From the NCBI GenBank assembly GCA_934394855.1, contig CAKRRH010000001.1, positions 146,429 to 210,428 on the forward strand: a DNA stretch of 64,000 nucleotides, given 5' to 3'. The position numbers and the translations under genes were made by a program. The stretch's first letter is position 1. Every line of letters starts with the position of its first letter. This DNA is from an uncultured Eubacteriales bacterium (GTDB taxonomy: Bacteria; Bacillota; Clostridia; Oscillospirales; Acutalibacteraceae). The notes beneath the pieces are model-generated. The model was not told the origin of the DNA and searched no databases. It was given only the letters and a program-made list of their open reading frames with translations. This document shows positions 8,798 through 17,545 of the stretch, piece by piece.

Positions 8798-9583
8798 TTA
8801 CTTTTTCTTTATGCCGACAATTTGTCGAAATCCGTCCGACTGCTTGATTTTGTAGATATATTCCATGTCGTTATAGGCGTTGATCTCGCCGTTATTCGCT
8901 TTATATTTCACGCAAACCGTGACTGCGTCGCTTGATTTGGAATATGTCACGATTTCGGGAACATAGACAGGGTTTATTCCGACTGCCGAATAGAGATAGC
9001 ATTTATTTTGCTCGTCATATTCAAAAAGCAAGCCGTCAATGTCGAATGAATAATATTTTAAATCAATGTCGTCGCCAAACAAATCGGTGATTGCTGATTT
9101 TAGCATATATACCGGCAACTCGGTGCGGCCCGATTCGTTTTGTTTAAGCTCGTCCTTGTTATTCTCGACCGCATGGAGCGCGGCACAGCGAAGGAGCATG
9201 ACCATGTCGACGTCGGACAGATTGTCATATGGCTGAAAGCCGATCGCAACGACAGGTGAAATATAATCGGCAATTTCGTCTCGGCGTTCCTTTTCGGCTT
9301 TTGCCGCCGCAACCGCCGAATTGATTCCGAAGGCTGAGAGCAAAATTCCGACAACCACGACTAAAATTACGCAGGCGCCGAGGATTCTTGCATGAACCGG
9401 CTTTAAAATCGGCGGTTCGGGCTCGCGTTTTTTCTCATCATCACGGCTGATTTTGTCAAAATCGATTCCGTCAAAAATCTCGTTCATATCGCCGTCGGTG
9501 ATCACGCCCGTGCGTTCATGAAAATTTGCGCTCGGCGCTTCATATGCTTTTTTATCGTCGATTTTTTTCTTCTTTTTTGGCAT
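8798..9583 (-). CDS. Single-span membrane protein of unknown function
   Basis: The product has 261 residues. The N-terminus is very basic (PKKKKKIDDKK), followed by about 50 charged residues. One membrane span lies at about 67-88 (ILGACVILVVVVGILLSAFG), and a C-terminal domain of about 170 residues should face outside. I do not recognise that domain. AAAGGTG precedes the ATG. It starts 13 bp after proA with no terminator between them, so it is probably the last gene of the proBA transcript. No functional link to proline synthesis can be shown. Confidence 0.7.
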   Translation of the reverse strand: MPKKKKKIDDKKAYEAPSANFHERTGVITDGDMNEIFDGIDFDKISRDDEKKREPEPPILKPVHARILGACVILVVVVGILLSAFGINSAVAAAKAEKERRDEIADYISPVVAIGFQPYDNLSDVDMVMLLRCAALHAVENNKDELKQNESGRTELPVYMLKSAITDLFGDDIDLKYYSFDIDGLLFEYDEQNKCYLYSAVGINPVYVPEIVTYSKSSDAVTVCVKYKANNGEINAYNDMEYIYKIKQSDGFRQIVGIKKK

Positions 9584-9596
9584 TATAAACGCACCT

Positions 9597-10841
9597 TTAT
9601 CTTATTTGTCCGTTTCCGAAAACGATATATTTCATTGAAGTCAGCTGCTTTAAGCCCATTGGTCCTCGTGCATGGAGCTTTTGAGTGGATATACCGATTT
9701 CTGCGCCGAAACCGAATTCGCCGCCGTCGGTAAAACGGGTGGACGCATTGACATATACCGCCGCTGCATCAACACATTCGGTAAATTTGAGCGCATTTGT
9801 ATAATTCTCGGTCACAATGCTTTCGCTGTGTCCTGTTGTATATTTCATTATGTGGTCGATTGCTTCATCGATTGAATCAACGACCTTGACAGAAATAATA
9901 TAATCGTTATATTCGGTCGCATAATCCTCGTCTGTTGCCAAAACGACACTCTCGCCCAAGATTGCTTTTGTGCGCTTGCAGCCTCTGATTTCGACCGATG
10001 ATTTATCGAGCGCATTTTTAATCAGCGGCAGGATTTTATCGGCGATTTTTTCATGAACCAACAAGCTTTCCGCCGCATTGCAGACCGAAACACGCTGAGT
10101 TTTTGCATTATCAACGATTTTCACCGCTTTGTCAAAATCGGCAAACTCATCGACATATACATGGCAATTTCCCGAACCGGTTTCGATTACCGGGACTTTT
10201 GAATTTTCGACCACCGAACGAATCAAGCCCTTTCCGCCTCGCGGAATCAGCACATCAAGTGCTGACAGCTGCATGAGCGCTGTGGCGGACTCACGCGTTG
10301 TGTCGGTCACTAACTGAACGCAGTCTTCGGGCAATCCGACAGATTTCAGCGCATCTCTCATGACCCCGCACAGCGCATTGTTTGAGCAAAACGCTTCTTT
10401 GCCGCCTCGAAGAATTGCGACATTGCCCGATTTCAGGCAAAGAGTCGCCGCATCAACCGTGACATTCGGACGGGATTCATAGATTATTCCGATGACGCCG
10501 AGCGGCACCGCAACTTTTTTAATATTTAGTCCGTTTGGACGAACAAATCCGTCGAGAACCTCACCGATCGGGTCATCAAGCGCCGCAACCTGCAAAACAG
10601 CGTCTGAGATTGCTTTGATCCGAGCTTCATTTAACATCAGTCTGTCGATCATCTGCTCGGCAATTCCCATTTCTCTTGCGGTTGCAATATCCTTTTTATT
10701 CTCGCCGATTATCATTTCAGCATTTATTATCAGTCGCTCGGCGATTTTCTCAAGCGCCCTGTTTTTAAGCGCCGTGCCGGCTGTTGCAAGCACTCGTTCA
10801 GCCAATTTTGCACGCTCGCCCATTGACGATAAATCTATCAT
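9597..10841 (-). CDS. proA: Gamma-glutamyl phosphate reductase
   Basis: About 414 residues, the normal length. The aldehyde-dehydrogenase-like fold is evident from VPLGVIGIIYESRPNVT, the nucleotide-binding region ILRGGKEAF, and the catalytic cysteine region RVSVCNAAESLLVH. It reduces glutamyl-5-phosphate with NADPH, the second step of proline synthesis. The ATG at 10841 has GGGAG ten bases upstream; the GTG at 10850 is too close to that site. It directly follows proB, and the two form the usual pair. Confidence 0.96.
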   Translation of the reverse strand: MIDLSSMGERAKLAERVLATAGTALKNRALEKIAERLIINAEMIIGENKKDIATAREMGIAEQMIDRLMLNEARIKAISDAVLQVAALDDPIGEVLDGFVRPNGLNIKKVAVPLGVIGIIYESRPNVTVDAATLCLKSGNVAILRGGKEAFCSNNALCGVMRDALKSVGLPEDCVQLVTDTTRESATALMQLSALDVLIPRGGKGLIRSVVENSKVPVIETGSGNCHVYVDEFADFDKAVKIVDNAKTQRVSVCNAAESLLVHEKIADKILPLIKNALDKSSVEIRGCKRTKAILGESVVLATDEDYATEYNDYIISVKVVDSIDEAIDHIMKYTTGHSESIVTENYTNALKFTECVDAAAVYVNASTRFTDGGEFGFGAEIGISTQKLHARGPMGLKQLTSMKYIVFGNGQIR

Positions 10842-10878
10842 TATCAACACACTCCCATAAAATATCGGTTAAAATCGG

Positions 10879-11658
10879 TTATGCCAAAAAAACGGTTCCG
10901 ACCTGCTTTCCGTCAAGCAGTTCATAGATGTTGTGGAGGTTTTTGCCCGAAATGATTGCTGTAGGAATATGCGATTTTGCGGCAATTTGAGCGGCTTGCA
11001 ATTTTGTATACATTCCGCCTGTTCCCCTGCTCGTTCCGCTGCCTCCCGCATTTGCAAACAGCTCTGAGGTAATCTCTTTAACTTCGGGAATGAGCTTTGC
11101 GTCGTCGTTTTCCGCCGGGTTTTTATCATACAGCCCGTCAATGTCGGTGATTATTACAAGCAAATCGGCATTTACACAATCGGCAACAACCGCTGAGAGC
11201 GTGTCGTTGTCGCCGAATACGACCTCGTCGGTTGCAACGGTATCGTTTTCGTTTACGATCGGGATTACACCGTAATTAAAAAGCTCGTTGAATGTATTTA
11301 TGATATTATCCCGTCTGTCACGGATGTCGACGCCGTCTTTTGTCATCAACACCTGACCGATCGTTTTGTTATATTCGCTGAAAACCTTATCATAAATAAA
11401 CATCAGCTCGCATTGACCGACAGCCGCAACCGCCTGTTTTGCGGCAGTTGAAGCGGGTCTTTCGGGCAATCTCATGCTATCTACTCCGACTGCAATCGCG
11501 GCGCTTGATACCAAAACGATTTTTCTGTCCTCGTTTTGCAAATCGGACAAAATTCTTGCGAGCTCCTCGAATTTTTTATAGTTTGGTTTGCCGTTATCAT
11601 GGGTCATGGTCGATGTGCCGACCTTGAAAACTATCTTTTTTGCGTTTGAAAAATCCAT
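10879..11658 (-). CDS. proB: Glutamate 5-kinase, short form without PUA domain
   Basis: The product has 259 residues from the chosen start. The amino-acid kinase fold is clear: IVFKVGTSTMTH at the N-terminus, VSSAAIAVG, PIVNENDTVATDE and GTGGMYTKLQAA. It phosphorylates glutamate for proline synthesis. The C-terminal PUA domain of the 370-residue enzymes is absent, a known short form in many Firmicutes. The frame extends 13 codons upstream, but only the ATG at 11658 has a ribosome site (AAGAGG, nine bases away), and a promoter lies at 11715-11743. Confidence 0.94.
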   Translation of the reverse strand: MDFSNAKKIVFKVGTSTMTHDNGKPNYKKFEELARILSDLQNEDRKIVLVSSAAIAVGVDSMRLPERPASTAAKQAVAAVGQCELMFIYDKVFSEYNKTIGQVLMTKDGVDIRDRRDNIINTFNELFNYGVIPIVNENDTVATDEVVFGDNDTLSAVVADCVNADLLVIITDIDGLYDKNPAENDDAKLIPEVKEITSELFANAGGSGTSRGTGGMYTKLQAAQIAAKSHIPTAIISGKNLHNIYELLDGKQVGTVFLA

Positions 11659-11714
11659 CTCATTTAGCCTCTTAAACAAATATTTATCCAAAAACATATA
11701 TTATCTTATTTTAC

Positions 11715-11743
11715 ATTATATCAGCATTTTTTCGTCATATCAA
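11715..11743 (-). promoter_or_regulatory. Promoter of proBA
   Basis: On the minus strand TTGATA (11738-11743) and TATAAT (11715-11720) are 17 bases apart, about 50 bases before the proB start codon. Confidence 0.75.
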
Positions 11744-11805
11744 GTAAAATTACCTCTTTTTAGAAATTGCGTATGATAAATAAACATATTTTTTAATAAA
11801 TGTGT

Positions 11806-11834
11806 TTGATATGTTCATTTTTATGTATTATAAT
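11806..11834 (+). promoter_or_regulatory. Promoter of DUF3737-aminotransferase pair
   Basis: TTGATA (11806-11811) and TATAAT (11829-11834) are 17 bases apart, about 30 bases before the ATG at 11871. It is divergent from the proBA promoter. Confidence 0.75.
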
Positions 11835-11870
11835 GTATATTGGATTTTCATGAGACACAAGGAGAAAACA

Positions 11871-12722
11871 ATGGAAGAATATAATGAAATTCGGGGTCAA
11901 AGGCTGACGGGTGAAAGGGCGCTTTTTGATACTTCGCACCTTAAAATATACGACACGATTTTTGACGACGGCGAATCGCCGCTTAAAGAAAGCGACAACA
12001 TCATTTTGTTTGATTCAAGCTTTAAGTGGAAATATCCGCTTTGGTACTGCAATGACATTGATGTTCAAAACTGCACTTGGTTTGAAATGGCTCGCGCAGG
12101 CGTTTGGTACACAAACAACATCAGCGTTAAAAATTCGGCGATTGAAGCTCCTAAAAACTTCAGAAGATGCAACAATTTGTCGATTTCCGACACAAGCCTG
12201 ATCAATGCCGCTGAAACGCTTTGGCATTGCAATCATGTAAAGCTAAATAACATCACCGCAAAGGGCGATTATTTTGCGATGAATTCCGACAATATGTATA
12301 TTGACGGGCTGACGCTTTACGGCAACTATTCCTTTGACGGATGCAACAATGTTGAAATTCACAACTCAAAGCTGCTTTCAAAAGACGCTTTTTGGAACAG
12401 CGACAACATCACCGTCTATGATTCGTACATTTCGGGTGAATATTTAGGTTGGAACTCAAAAAACCTGACGCTTGTCAACTGCACGGTCGAAAGCTTGCAG
12501 GGAATGTGCTACATTGAAAATCTCAAAATGGTCAACTGCAAGCTGATCAATACAACGCTTGCTTTTGAATATTCAACGGTTGAGGCAGAGATAACAACCA
12601 AAATCGACAGCGTGATAAACCCGACGGGCGGCATTATCAAAGCCGAGCAAATCGACGAGCTTATCATTGAGAAAGACAAGGTTGACCCCGAAAAGACAAT
12701 AATCATTGTAAAAAACAACTGA
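11871..12722 (+). CDS. DUF3737 family beta-helix protein
   Basis: The product has 283 residues. It is built of short repeats with alternating hydrophobic residues and many Asn/Asp/Cys positions (CNDIDVQNCTWFEM, CNNLSISDTSLI, CNHVKLNNITAKG, CNNVEIHNSKLL), the pattern of a right-handed parallel beta-helix. This matches DUF3737, whose biochemical role is unknown. The start at 11871 follows AAGGAG by six bases; the longer frame upstream runs through the promoter. There is no signal peptide, so it is likely cytoplasmic. It is followed 18 bp later by a MalY-type enzyme, probably in one operon, an arrangement that suggests but does not prove a shared pathway. Confidence 0.82.
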   Translation: MEEYNEIRGQRLTGERALFDTSHLKIYDTIFDDGESPLKESDNIILFDSSFKWKYPLWYCNDIDVQNCTWFEMARAGVWYTNNISVKNSAIEAPKNFRRCNNLSISDTSLINAAETLWHCNHVKLNNITAKGDYFAMNSDNMYIDGLTLYGNYSFDGCNNVEIHNSKLLSKDAFWNSDNITVYDSYISGEYLGWNSKNLTLVNCTVESLQGMCYIENLKMVNCKLINTTLAFEYSTVEAEITTKIDSVINPTGGIIKAEQIDELIIEKDKVDPEKTIIIVKNN

Positions 12723-12740
12723 AAGCATGAGGACGGCTTA

Positions 12741-13904
12741 ATGAAATATAATTTTGATGAAGTAATCGACCGCAGAAATTCGGCTTCGCTAAAATGGGAT
12801 GTTAAGGAAAACGAGCTGCCGATGTGGGTTGCGGACATGGATTTTAAAACAGCACCCGAAATCAGAGACGCATTAAATCGGCGTTTGGAGCACGGCGTTT
12901 TCGGCTATTCGGTAATCCCTGACGAATGGTATGAGGCTTATATAAACTGGTGGAAAGAGCGTCACAATGTGACATTTTGCAAAGAGGCGCTCACTTTTTG
13001 TACCGGTGTTGTGCCGGCGATTTCGAGCATTGTCAGAAAGCTCACGACTCCTGCCGAAAAGGTGGTTTTGATGACCCCTGTTTACAACATATTTTTTAAC
13101 TCGATTTTAAATAACGGAAGAGTGCCGATTCAGAGCCGAATGATTTATGAAAACGGCGAATATAGCCCTGATTTTGCCGATTTGGAGGATAAACTGTCCG
13201 ACCCGCAAACGACATTGATGATTCTTTGCAATCCGCAAAATCCGTCGGGCAAAATTTGGGACAAGGAAACGCTTGCCAAAATCGGACAGCTTTGTTCGGA
13301 CAATCATGTTACAGTGGTATCCGACGAGATTCATTGCGATTTGTGCGACCCCGGATATGAATATGTTCCGTTTTCGTCCGTAAACGATGTTTGCAGGTCA
13401 AATTCCATAACGCTGATTGCGCCGACAAAGGCTTTTAACATTGCGGGGCTTCAGACGGCGGCGGTCATGGTCGATGACAAAAATTTGCGGCACAAGGTTT
13501 GGCGTGCGCTTAATACCGACGAGGTCGCAGAGCCGAATGCATTTGCAATCACAGCGGCGGTTGCGGCATTTACAAAAGGCGGCGAATGGCTTGACGAGCT
13601 TTGCGAATACATTTATCAAAACAAGCTGACAGCAAGTGATTTTATCAAAAAAAACCTGCCGCAGGTTAAACTTATGCGCTCCCCTGCCACCTATCTTTTG
13701 TGGCTTGATTGCAGCAAAATATGCGATGATTCGCGCTTGCTTGCAAAGCATATTCGCAAGACAACCGGATTATATATCAGCGCCGGCAGCGGTTACGGCA
13801 GCGGCGGAGAACAATTTTTGCGAATAAATGTCGCAGCACCCAAATCCACGGTGATCGAGGGGTTAAAAAGGCTGAAAGACGGAATTGACAGCTATATAGA
13901 ATAA
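12741..13904 (+). CDS. MalY/PatB-type PLP-dependent C-S lyase or aminotransferase
   Basis: The product has 387 residues of fold type I. It has the N-terminal ELPMWVADMDF motif of the MalY/PatB group, NPQNPSGK for the PLP phosphate and ring, SDEIHCDL, and the Schiff-base lysine in APTKAFNIAGLQ. The C-terminal arginine region is QFLRINVAAP. Members cleave cystathionine or cysteine conjugates (beta-lyase), and some act as aminotransferases or regulators. A conserved GAGG site precedes the ATG. It ends just before a bidirectional terminator. Confidence 0.92.
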   Translation: MKYNFDEVIDRRNSASLKWDVKENELPMWVADMDFKTAPEIRDALNRRLEHGVFGYSVIPDEWYEAYINWWKERHNVTFCKEALTFCTGVVPAISSIVRKLTTPAEKVVLMTPVYNIFFNSILNNGRVPIQSRMIYENGEYSPDFADLEDKLSDPQTTLMILCNPQNPSGKIWDKETLAKIGQLCSDNHVTVVSDEIHCDLCDPGYEYVPFSSVNDVCRSNSITLIAPTKAFNIAGLQTAAVMVDDKNLRHKVWRALNTDEVAEPNAFAITAAVAAFTKGGEWLDELCEYIYQNKLTASDFIKKNLPQVKLMRSPATYLLWLDCSKICDDSRLLAKHIRKTTGLYISAGSGYGSGGEQFLRINVAAPKSTVIEGLKRLKDGIDSYIE

Positions 13905-13916
13905 ACCGTAAACCAA

Positions 13917-13954
13917 AACACCCTGTTGATACAGAAAAGTATCAGCAGGGTGTT
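13917..13954. terminator. Bidirectional terminator between aminotransferase and icd
   Basis: A 16-bp inverted repeat with one wobble pair (13917-13932 with 13939-13954) has a 6-base loop. It is followed by TTTTTT on the plus strand and an A-rich flank on the other side. It would end both the MalY transcript and the long pyr-icd transcript. Confidence 0.88.
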
Positions 13955-13965
13955 TTTTGCTTAAA

Positions 13966-15180
13966 TTACATTGATGCTTTAAGGCGATTGTCAATTTCGC
14001 GTAGGAAGGTTTCTGTGTCAACCTTTTGCTTGTTCTCAAGGCTTGAGAGAACATAAAGGTCGCCTGTCATTACGCCGTCTTCGATCGTCTTGATGACTGC
14101 GCCATCAAGCTTGTCGGCAAATTCGCAAAGCTCGGGTGTGTTGTCAAGCTCGCCTCTTTTTCTGAGTGCGCCTGTCCATGCATAGAGCGTTGCAACACTG
14201 TTTGTCGAGGTGCTCTCGCCTTTGAGGTATTTATAATAATGGCGGGTTACCGTTCCGTGAGCCGCCTCATATTCATATACTCCGTCGGGAGAAACAAGAA
14301 CCGAGGTCATCATTCCGAGTGAGCCGAACGCTGTTGCAAGCATATCGCTCATTACATCGCCGTCATAGTTCTTGCAAGCCCAGATCACACCGCCCTGTGA
14401 ACGAACGATTCGAGCAACGACATCGTCAATCAATGTGTAGAAATATTCAATTCCTGCCGCCTCAAATTTTGCCTTATAATCATTTTCATAAATCTCGGCA
14501 AAAATGTCCTTGAAACGGTGGTCATATGTTTTCGAAATTGTGTCCTTGGTTGCAAACCAAAGATCTTTTTTTGCGTCAAGCGCATATTTGAAGCATGAAT
14601 GAGCAAATGACGCGATTGATTTATCAATGTTGTGAACGCCCTGAATTACGCCGTCCGAATCTTTGAAGGTGAAGATTTCCTGACGGGTCTCATTGCCGTC
14701 CTTATCGGTTACGACAAGCTCAGCTTTTGAGCCTGCTGCGACTTTCATCTCGCTGTTTTTATAAATATCGCCGTATGCGTGACGGGCGATTGTTATCGGC
14801 TTTGTCCATGTCGGAATATAGGGGTTAATGCCCTTTACGATGATCGGTGTTCTGAAAACGGTGCCGTCCAAAATCGCACGAATCGTTCCGTTCGGGCTTT
14901 TCCACATTTCCTTGAGGTTATATTCGGTCATGCGCTGTGCATTCGGTGTGATTGTGGCGCATTTTACCGCAACGCCGTATTTTTTTGTTGCGTTAGCCGA
15001 ATCGATCGTTACCTGATCGTTTGTTTCATCTCTGTGTTTGAGTCCCAAATCATAATATTCGGTTTTAAGGTCAACATAAGGCTCAATCAGTATATCTTTA
15101 ATCATCTTCCAGATTACTCTGGTCATTTCGTCGCCGTCCATTTCAACAAGCGGCGTTTTCATTTGAATTTTGCTCATCAT
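13966..15180 (-). CDS. icd: NADP-dependent isocitrate dehydrogenase, eukaryote-like type
   Basis: The product has 404 residues. It matches the homodimeric eukaryote-type NADP-IDH: MKTPLVEMDGDEMTRVIW at the N-terminus, TITPNAQRMTEYNLKEMWKS, GTVFRTPI, and the metal/substrate region GDVMSDMLATAFGSLG. This differs from the E. coli-type enzyme. It oxidises isocitrate to 2-oxoglutarate with NADP+. GGAGG precedes the tandem ATGs. It starts 26 bp after pyrI with no terminator, so it appears to be the last gene of the pyrimidine operon. That link could tie 2-oxoglutarate/glutamate supply to nucleotide synthesis, but this is inference. Confidence 0.94.
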   Translation of the reverse strand: MMSKIQMKTPLVEMDGDEMTRVIWKMIKDILIEPYVDLKTEYYDLGLKHRDETNDQVTIDSANATKKYGVAVKCATITPNAQRMTEYNLKEMWKSPNGTIRAILDGTVFRTPIIVKGINPYIPTWTKPITIARHAYGDIYKNSEMKVAAGSKAELVVTDKDGNETRQEIFTFKDSDGVIQGVHNIDKSIASFAHSCFKYALDAKKDLWFATKDTISKTYDHRFKDIFAEIYENDYKAKFEAAGIEYFYTLIDDVVARIVRSQGGVIWACKNYDGDVMSDMLATAFGSLGMMTSVLVSPDGVYEYEAAHGTVTRHYYKYLKGESTSTNSVATLYAWTGALRKRGELDNTPELCEFADKLDGAVIKTIEDGVMTGDLYVLSSLENKQKVDTETFLREIDNRLKASM

Positions 15181-15206
15181 TGTTTCCTCCGTAATCTAAA
15201 TAAATT

Positions 15207-15635
15207 TTATCTGCGCTGATTTTTTGCTTTCGATTCGCAATAAATGCAGCGATAAACTCCGTGTTCTTTGTCGGTGAGCTTGAAAATATTGGGCAATTCC
15301 TGCTCGGTTGAGGTGATGCATCTCGGATTTTTGCATTTGATTACACCCGTTACTCTTTCGGGCAGTTCAAGGTGCTCTTTTCCCTCAATTATGCCGTTTT
15401 TAACGATATTGACCGTGATTCCCGGGTCGATATAGCCGAGAACGTCAAGGTCGATGTTGATGAGCTCGTCGATTTTGATAATATCCTTTTTGCCCATCTT
15501 CTTACTCGGCACATTTTTAAGAATTGCAACCGTGCATTCCATATCCTCAAGTCCGAGATAATTATACAGCTCCATGCATCTGCCGGCTTTGATGTGGTCA
15601 ATGACATAGCCGTTTTTGATTGAATCTATGTTCAT
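15207..15635 (-). CDS. pyrI: Aspartate carbamoyltransferase regulatory subunit
   Basis: The product has 142 residues. The N-terminal allosteric domain shows IKNGYVIDHIKAG. The C-terminal zinc domain has four cysteines in CKNPRC and YRCIYC. PyrI binds CTP/ATP and holds the catalytic trimers together. Its presence indicates an E. coli-like class B holoenzyme rather than the unregulated Bacillus type. GGAGG precedes the ATG; pyrB lies immediately upstream. Confidence 0.96.
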   Translation of the reverse strand: MNIDSIKNGYVIDHIKAGRCMELYNYLGLEDMECTVAILKNVPSKKMGKKDIIKIDELINIDLDVLGYIDPGITVNIVKNGIIEGKEHLELPERVTGVIKCKNPRCITSTEQELPNIFKLTDKEHGVYRCIYCESKAKNQRR

Positions 15636-15646
15636 TTTGTTCCTCC

Positions 15647-16561
15647 TTAATCAATTCCGAGCAATGACAAAATCAGCGCCATGCGAATATATTTACCGTT
15701 TTCGACCTGTTTGAAATAGCAAGCTCGTTTGTCGCTGTCAACCGCAACCGAAATCTCGTTTACTCTCGGCAGCGGATGCATTATGCAAAGCGAGTCCTTT
15801 GCGTTTTTGAGCTTGTCGGGGTTTAGCACATAGCTGTCTTTCAGACGAATGTAGTCCGCTTCGTTGAAAAAGCGCTCTTGCTGAACTCGGGTCATATAGA
15901 GAATGTCAAGCTCCGGCATTGACGCTTCAAGGTTGTCCGTCTCACGATATTCGATGTTGTTTTTCTTCAGCACATCGTTTTTGACATAATCGGGAAGCTT
16001 CAGTTCATCGGGTGAAATCAGCACGAACTTGATGTTATTATACCGTGAAAGTGCGCCGATGAGCGAATGAACCGTGCGGCCGAATTTCAAGTCGCCGCAA
16101 AGTCCGACCGTCATGTTGTCAAAGCCGCCCTTTTCACGCTTGATCGTGAGCAGGTCGGCGAGCGTTTGCGTCGGGTGATTGTGTCCGCCGTCGCCTGCGT
16201 TTATCACAGGAACGCCTGCGTGCATTGATGCAACGAGCGGTGCGCCCTCTTTCGGGTGACGCATTGCGATTATATCGGCATAGCAACCGACGACTCTGAC
16301 AGTATCCGCAACGCTCTCGCCCTTTGAGGCTGACGATGACTGTGCTTCTGAAAATCCGAGAACATGACCGCCGAGCTCATACATTGCCGCTTCAAAGCTG
16401 AGTCGTGTGCGTGTTGACGGCTCGAAAAACAGCGTCGCAAGCTTTTTGCCGTCGCATTTATGCGCATATTTTTGCGGATTTGCAATAATATCAAGCGAAC
16501 GGTCGATCAGCCCGTCGATCTCGCTTGTGCTCAAATCCAAAATATCAATTAGACTTCTCAT
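15647..16561 (-). CDS. pyrB: Aspartate carbamoyltransferase catalytic subunit
   Basis: The product has 304 residues with the carbamoyl-phosphate signature FFEPSTRTRLSFEAAM, the SSASKGES loop, and HPTQTLADLLTI plus LGID-type C-terminus. It condenses carbamoyl phosphate and aspartate, the committed step of pyrimidine synthesis. GGGAG is nine bases before the ATG. The adjacent pyrI supplies the regulatory chain. Confidence 0.97.
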   Translation of the reverse strand: MRSLIDILDLSTSEIDGLIDRSLDIIANPQKYAHKCDGKKLATLFFEPSTRTRLSFEAAMYELGGHVLGFSEAQSSSASKGESVADTVRVVGCYADIIAMRHPKEGAPLVASMHAGVPVINAGDGGHNHPTQTLADLLTIKREKGGFDNMTVGLCGDLKFGRTVHSLIGALSRYNNIKFVLISPDELKLPDYVKNDVLKKNNIEYRETDNLEASMPELDILYMTRVQQERFFNEADYIRLKDSYVLNPDKLKNAKDSLCIMHPLPRVNEISVAVDSDKRACYFKQVENGKYIRMALILSLLGID

Positions 16562-16584
16562 TACAAAAGGCTCCCGTTGTGATA

Positions 16585-17217
16585 TTATTTATTTATCCAG
16601 CTTTCGTCCGACGGATTGTCACGGAACTTAATAAGTCTTGCGACATCCTCTTTTGCGATATAGTTTTCTTCTGCCGCAGTCTTTGCAATTACATCAAAGT
16701 TTGTGAGGCTGACATTTCTTACATTTGCCTCTTTCAAGCGGTCAAGACCTTTTTTCATGCCATAGGTTACGATGCTGACAATGCCCATGACCTCTGCACC
16801 GTGCTCACGAAGAATGTTTACAACCTCGATTACACTGCCTGCGGTTGAAATCAAATCCTCGACAACAACTACCTTTGTGCCGGGCTCAAGCTTGCCCTCG
16901 ATCTGATTTTGTCTGCCGTGGTCCTTTGCGCCCGAACGGACATAGCCCATCGGGATTCCGAGCATTTCTGCAGCGATTGCGGCATGAGCGATTCCTGCGG
17001 TTGAGGTGCCCATCAGCATTTCACAACCGGGATATTCGTCCTCGACTGTGTCGGCGATTGCGGTTTCAACTCTTGTTCTGACATCGGGTGCCGACAAAAT
17101 CAGGCGGTTGTCGCAATATACCGGGCTTTTAATTCCGGACGCCCATGTAAACGGCTCGTTCGGACGGAAAAATACCGCCTTAATTGACAAAAGATCCTTT
17201 GCGATTGACTTTTCCAT
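16585..17217 (-). CDS. pyrE: Orotate phosphoribosyltransferase
   Basis: The product has 210 residues. The PRPP-binding motif is VVVVEDLISTAGSV, and the substrate region is YVRSGAKDHGRQNQIEG. It converts orotate plus PRPP to OMP. AAAGGA precedes the ATG by ten bases. The upstream 300 bp hold the remains of an esterase gene, so pyrF and pyrE are further apart than other neighbours in this operon. Confidence 0.96.
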   Translation of the reverse strand: MEKSIAKDLLSIKAVFFRPNEPFTWASGIKSPVYCDNRLILSAPDVRTRVETAIADTVEDEYPGCEMLMGTSTAGIAHAAIAAEMLGIPMGYVRSGAKDHGRQNQIEGKLEPGTKVVVVEDLISTAGSVIEVVNILREHGAEVMGIVSIVTYGMKKGLDRLKEANVRNVSLTNFDVIAKTAAEENYIAKEDVARLIKFRDNPSDESWINK

Positions 17218-17238
17218 TTCAAATAGTTCCTTTCAAAT

Positions 17239-17542
17239 TTATATGATTGATTTTATTGTGCTTTCCAGGGTGCCGATGATAAATTCATAACCCTTATTTG
17301 TCGGGTGAACGCCCTCAAAGGTAAATTCGGGCAGGTTGATTTTATTAATCCCGCTGTTTGAAAATCCGGTGACCGCCGACAGCATAATTTCCGACATTCA
17401 CAAGACCGAGCCGTTAGGATAATAATGTGGGATAGCCTCGACAGATCTCGTGTTCATTTGGACGGTTATAATCATTTTCGCAATTAAACGGCTTTGAATC
17501 AAACGCCGTTACGCTGTCGCCGAGATAAATCGTTTTAATCTC
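17239..17542 (-). pseudogene. Remnant of an SGNH/GDSL esterase inside the pyr operon
   Basis: This gap between pyrF and pyrE contains two pieces of one esterase in different minus-strand frames. The first, 17542 downward, reads KTIYLGDSVTAFDSKPF, the GDS block I of SGNH hydrolases, and runs to a stop after about 38 codons. The second (ATG 17397 to TAA 17239) reads NLPEFTFEGVHPTNKGYEF, the DxxH-like block V region (here GVHP). The middle of a normal 200-residue protein is missing. The first piece has no start codon: it follows directly on TGA TGA at the pyrF stop. I read it as a gene reduced by an internal deletion. Confidence 0.7.
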
Positions 17543-17545
17543 TCA

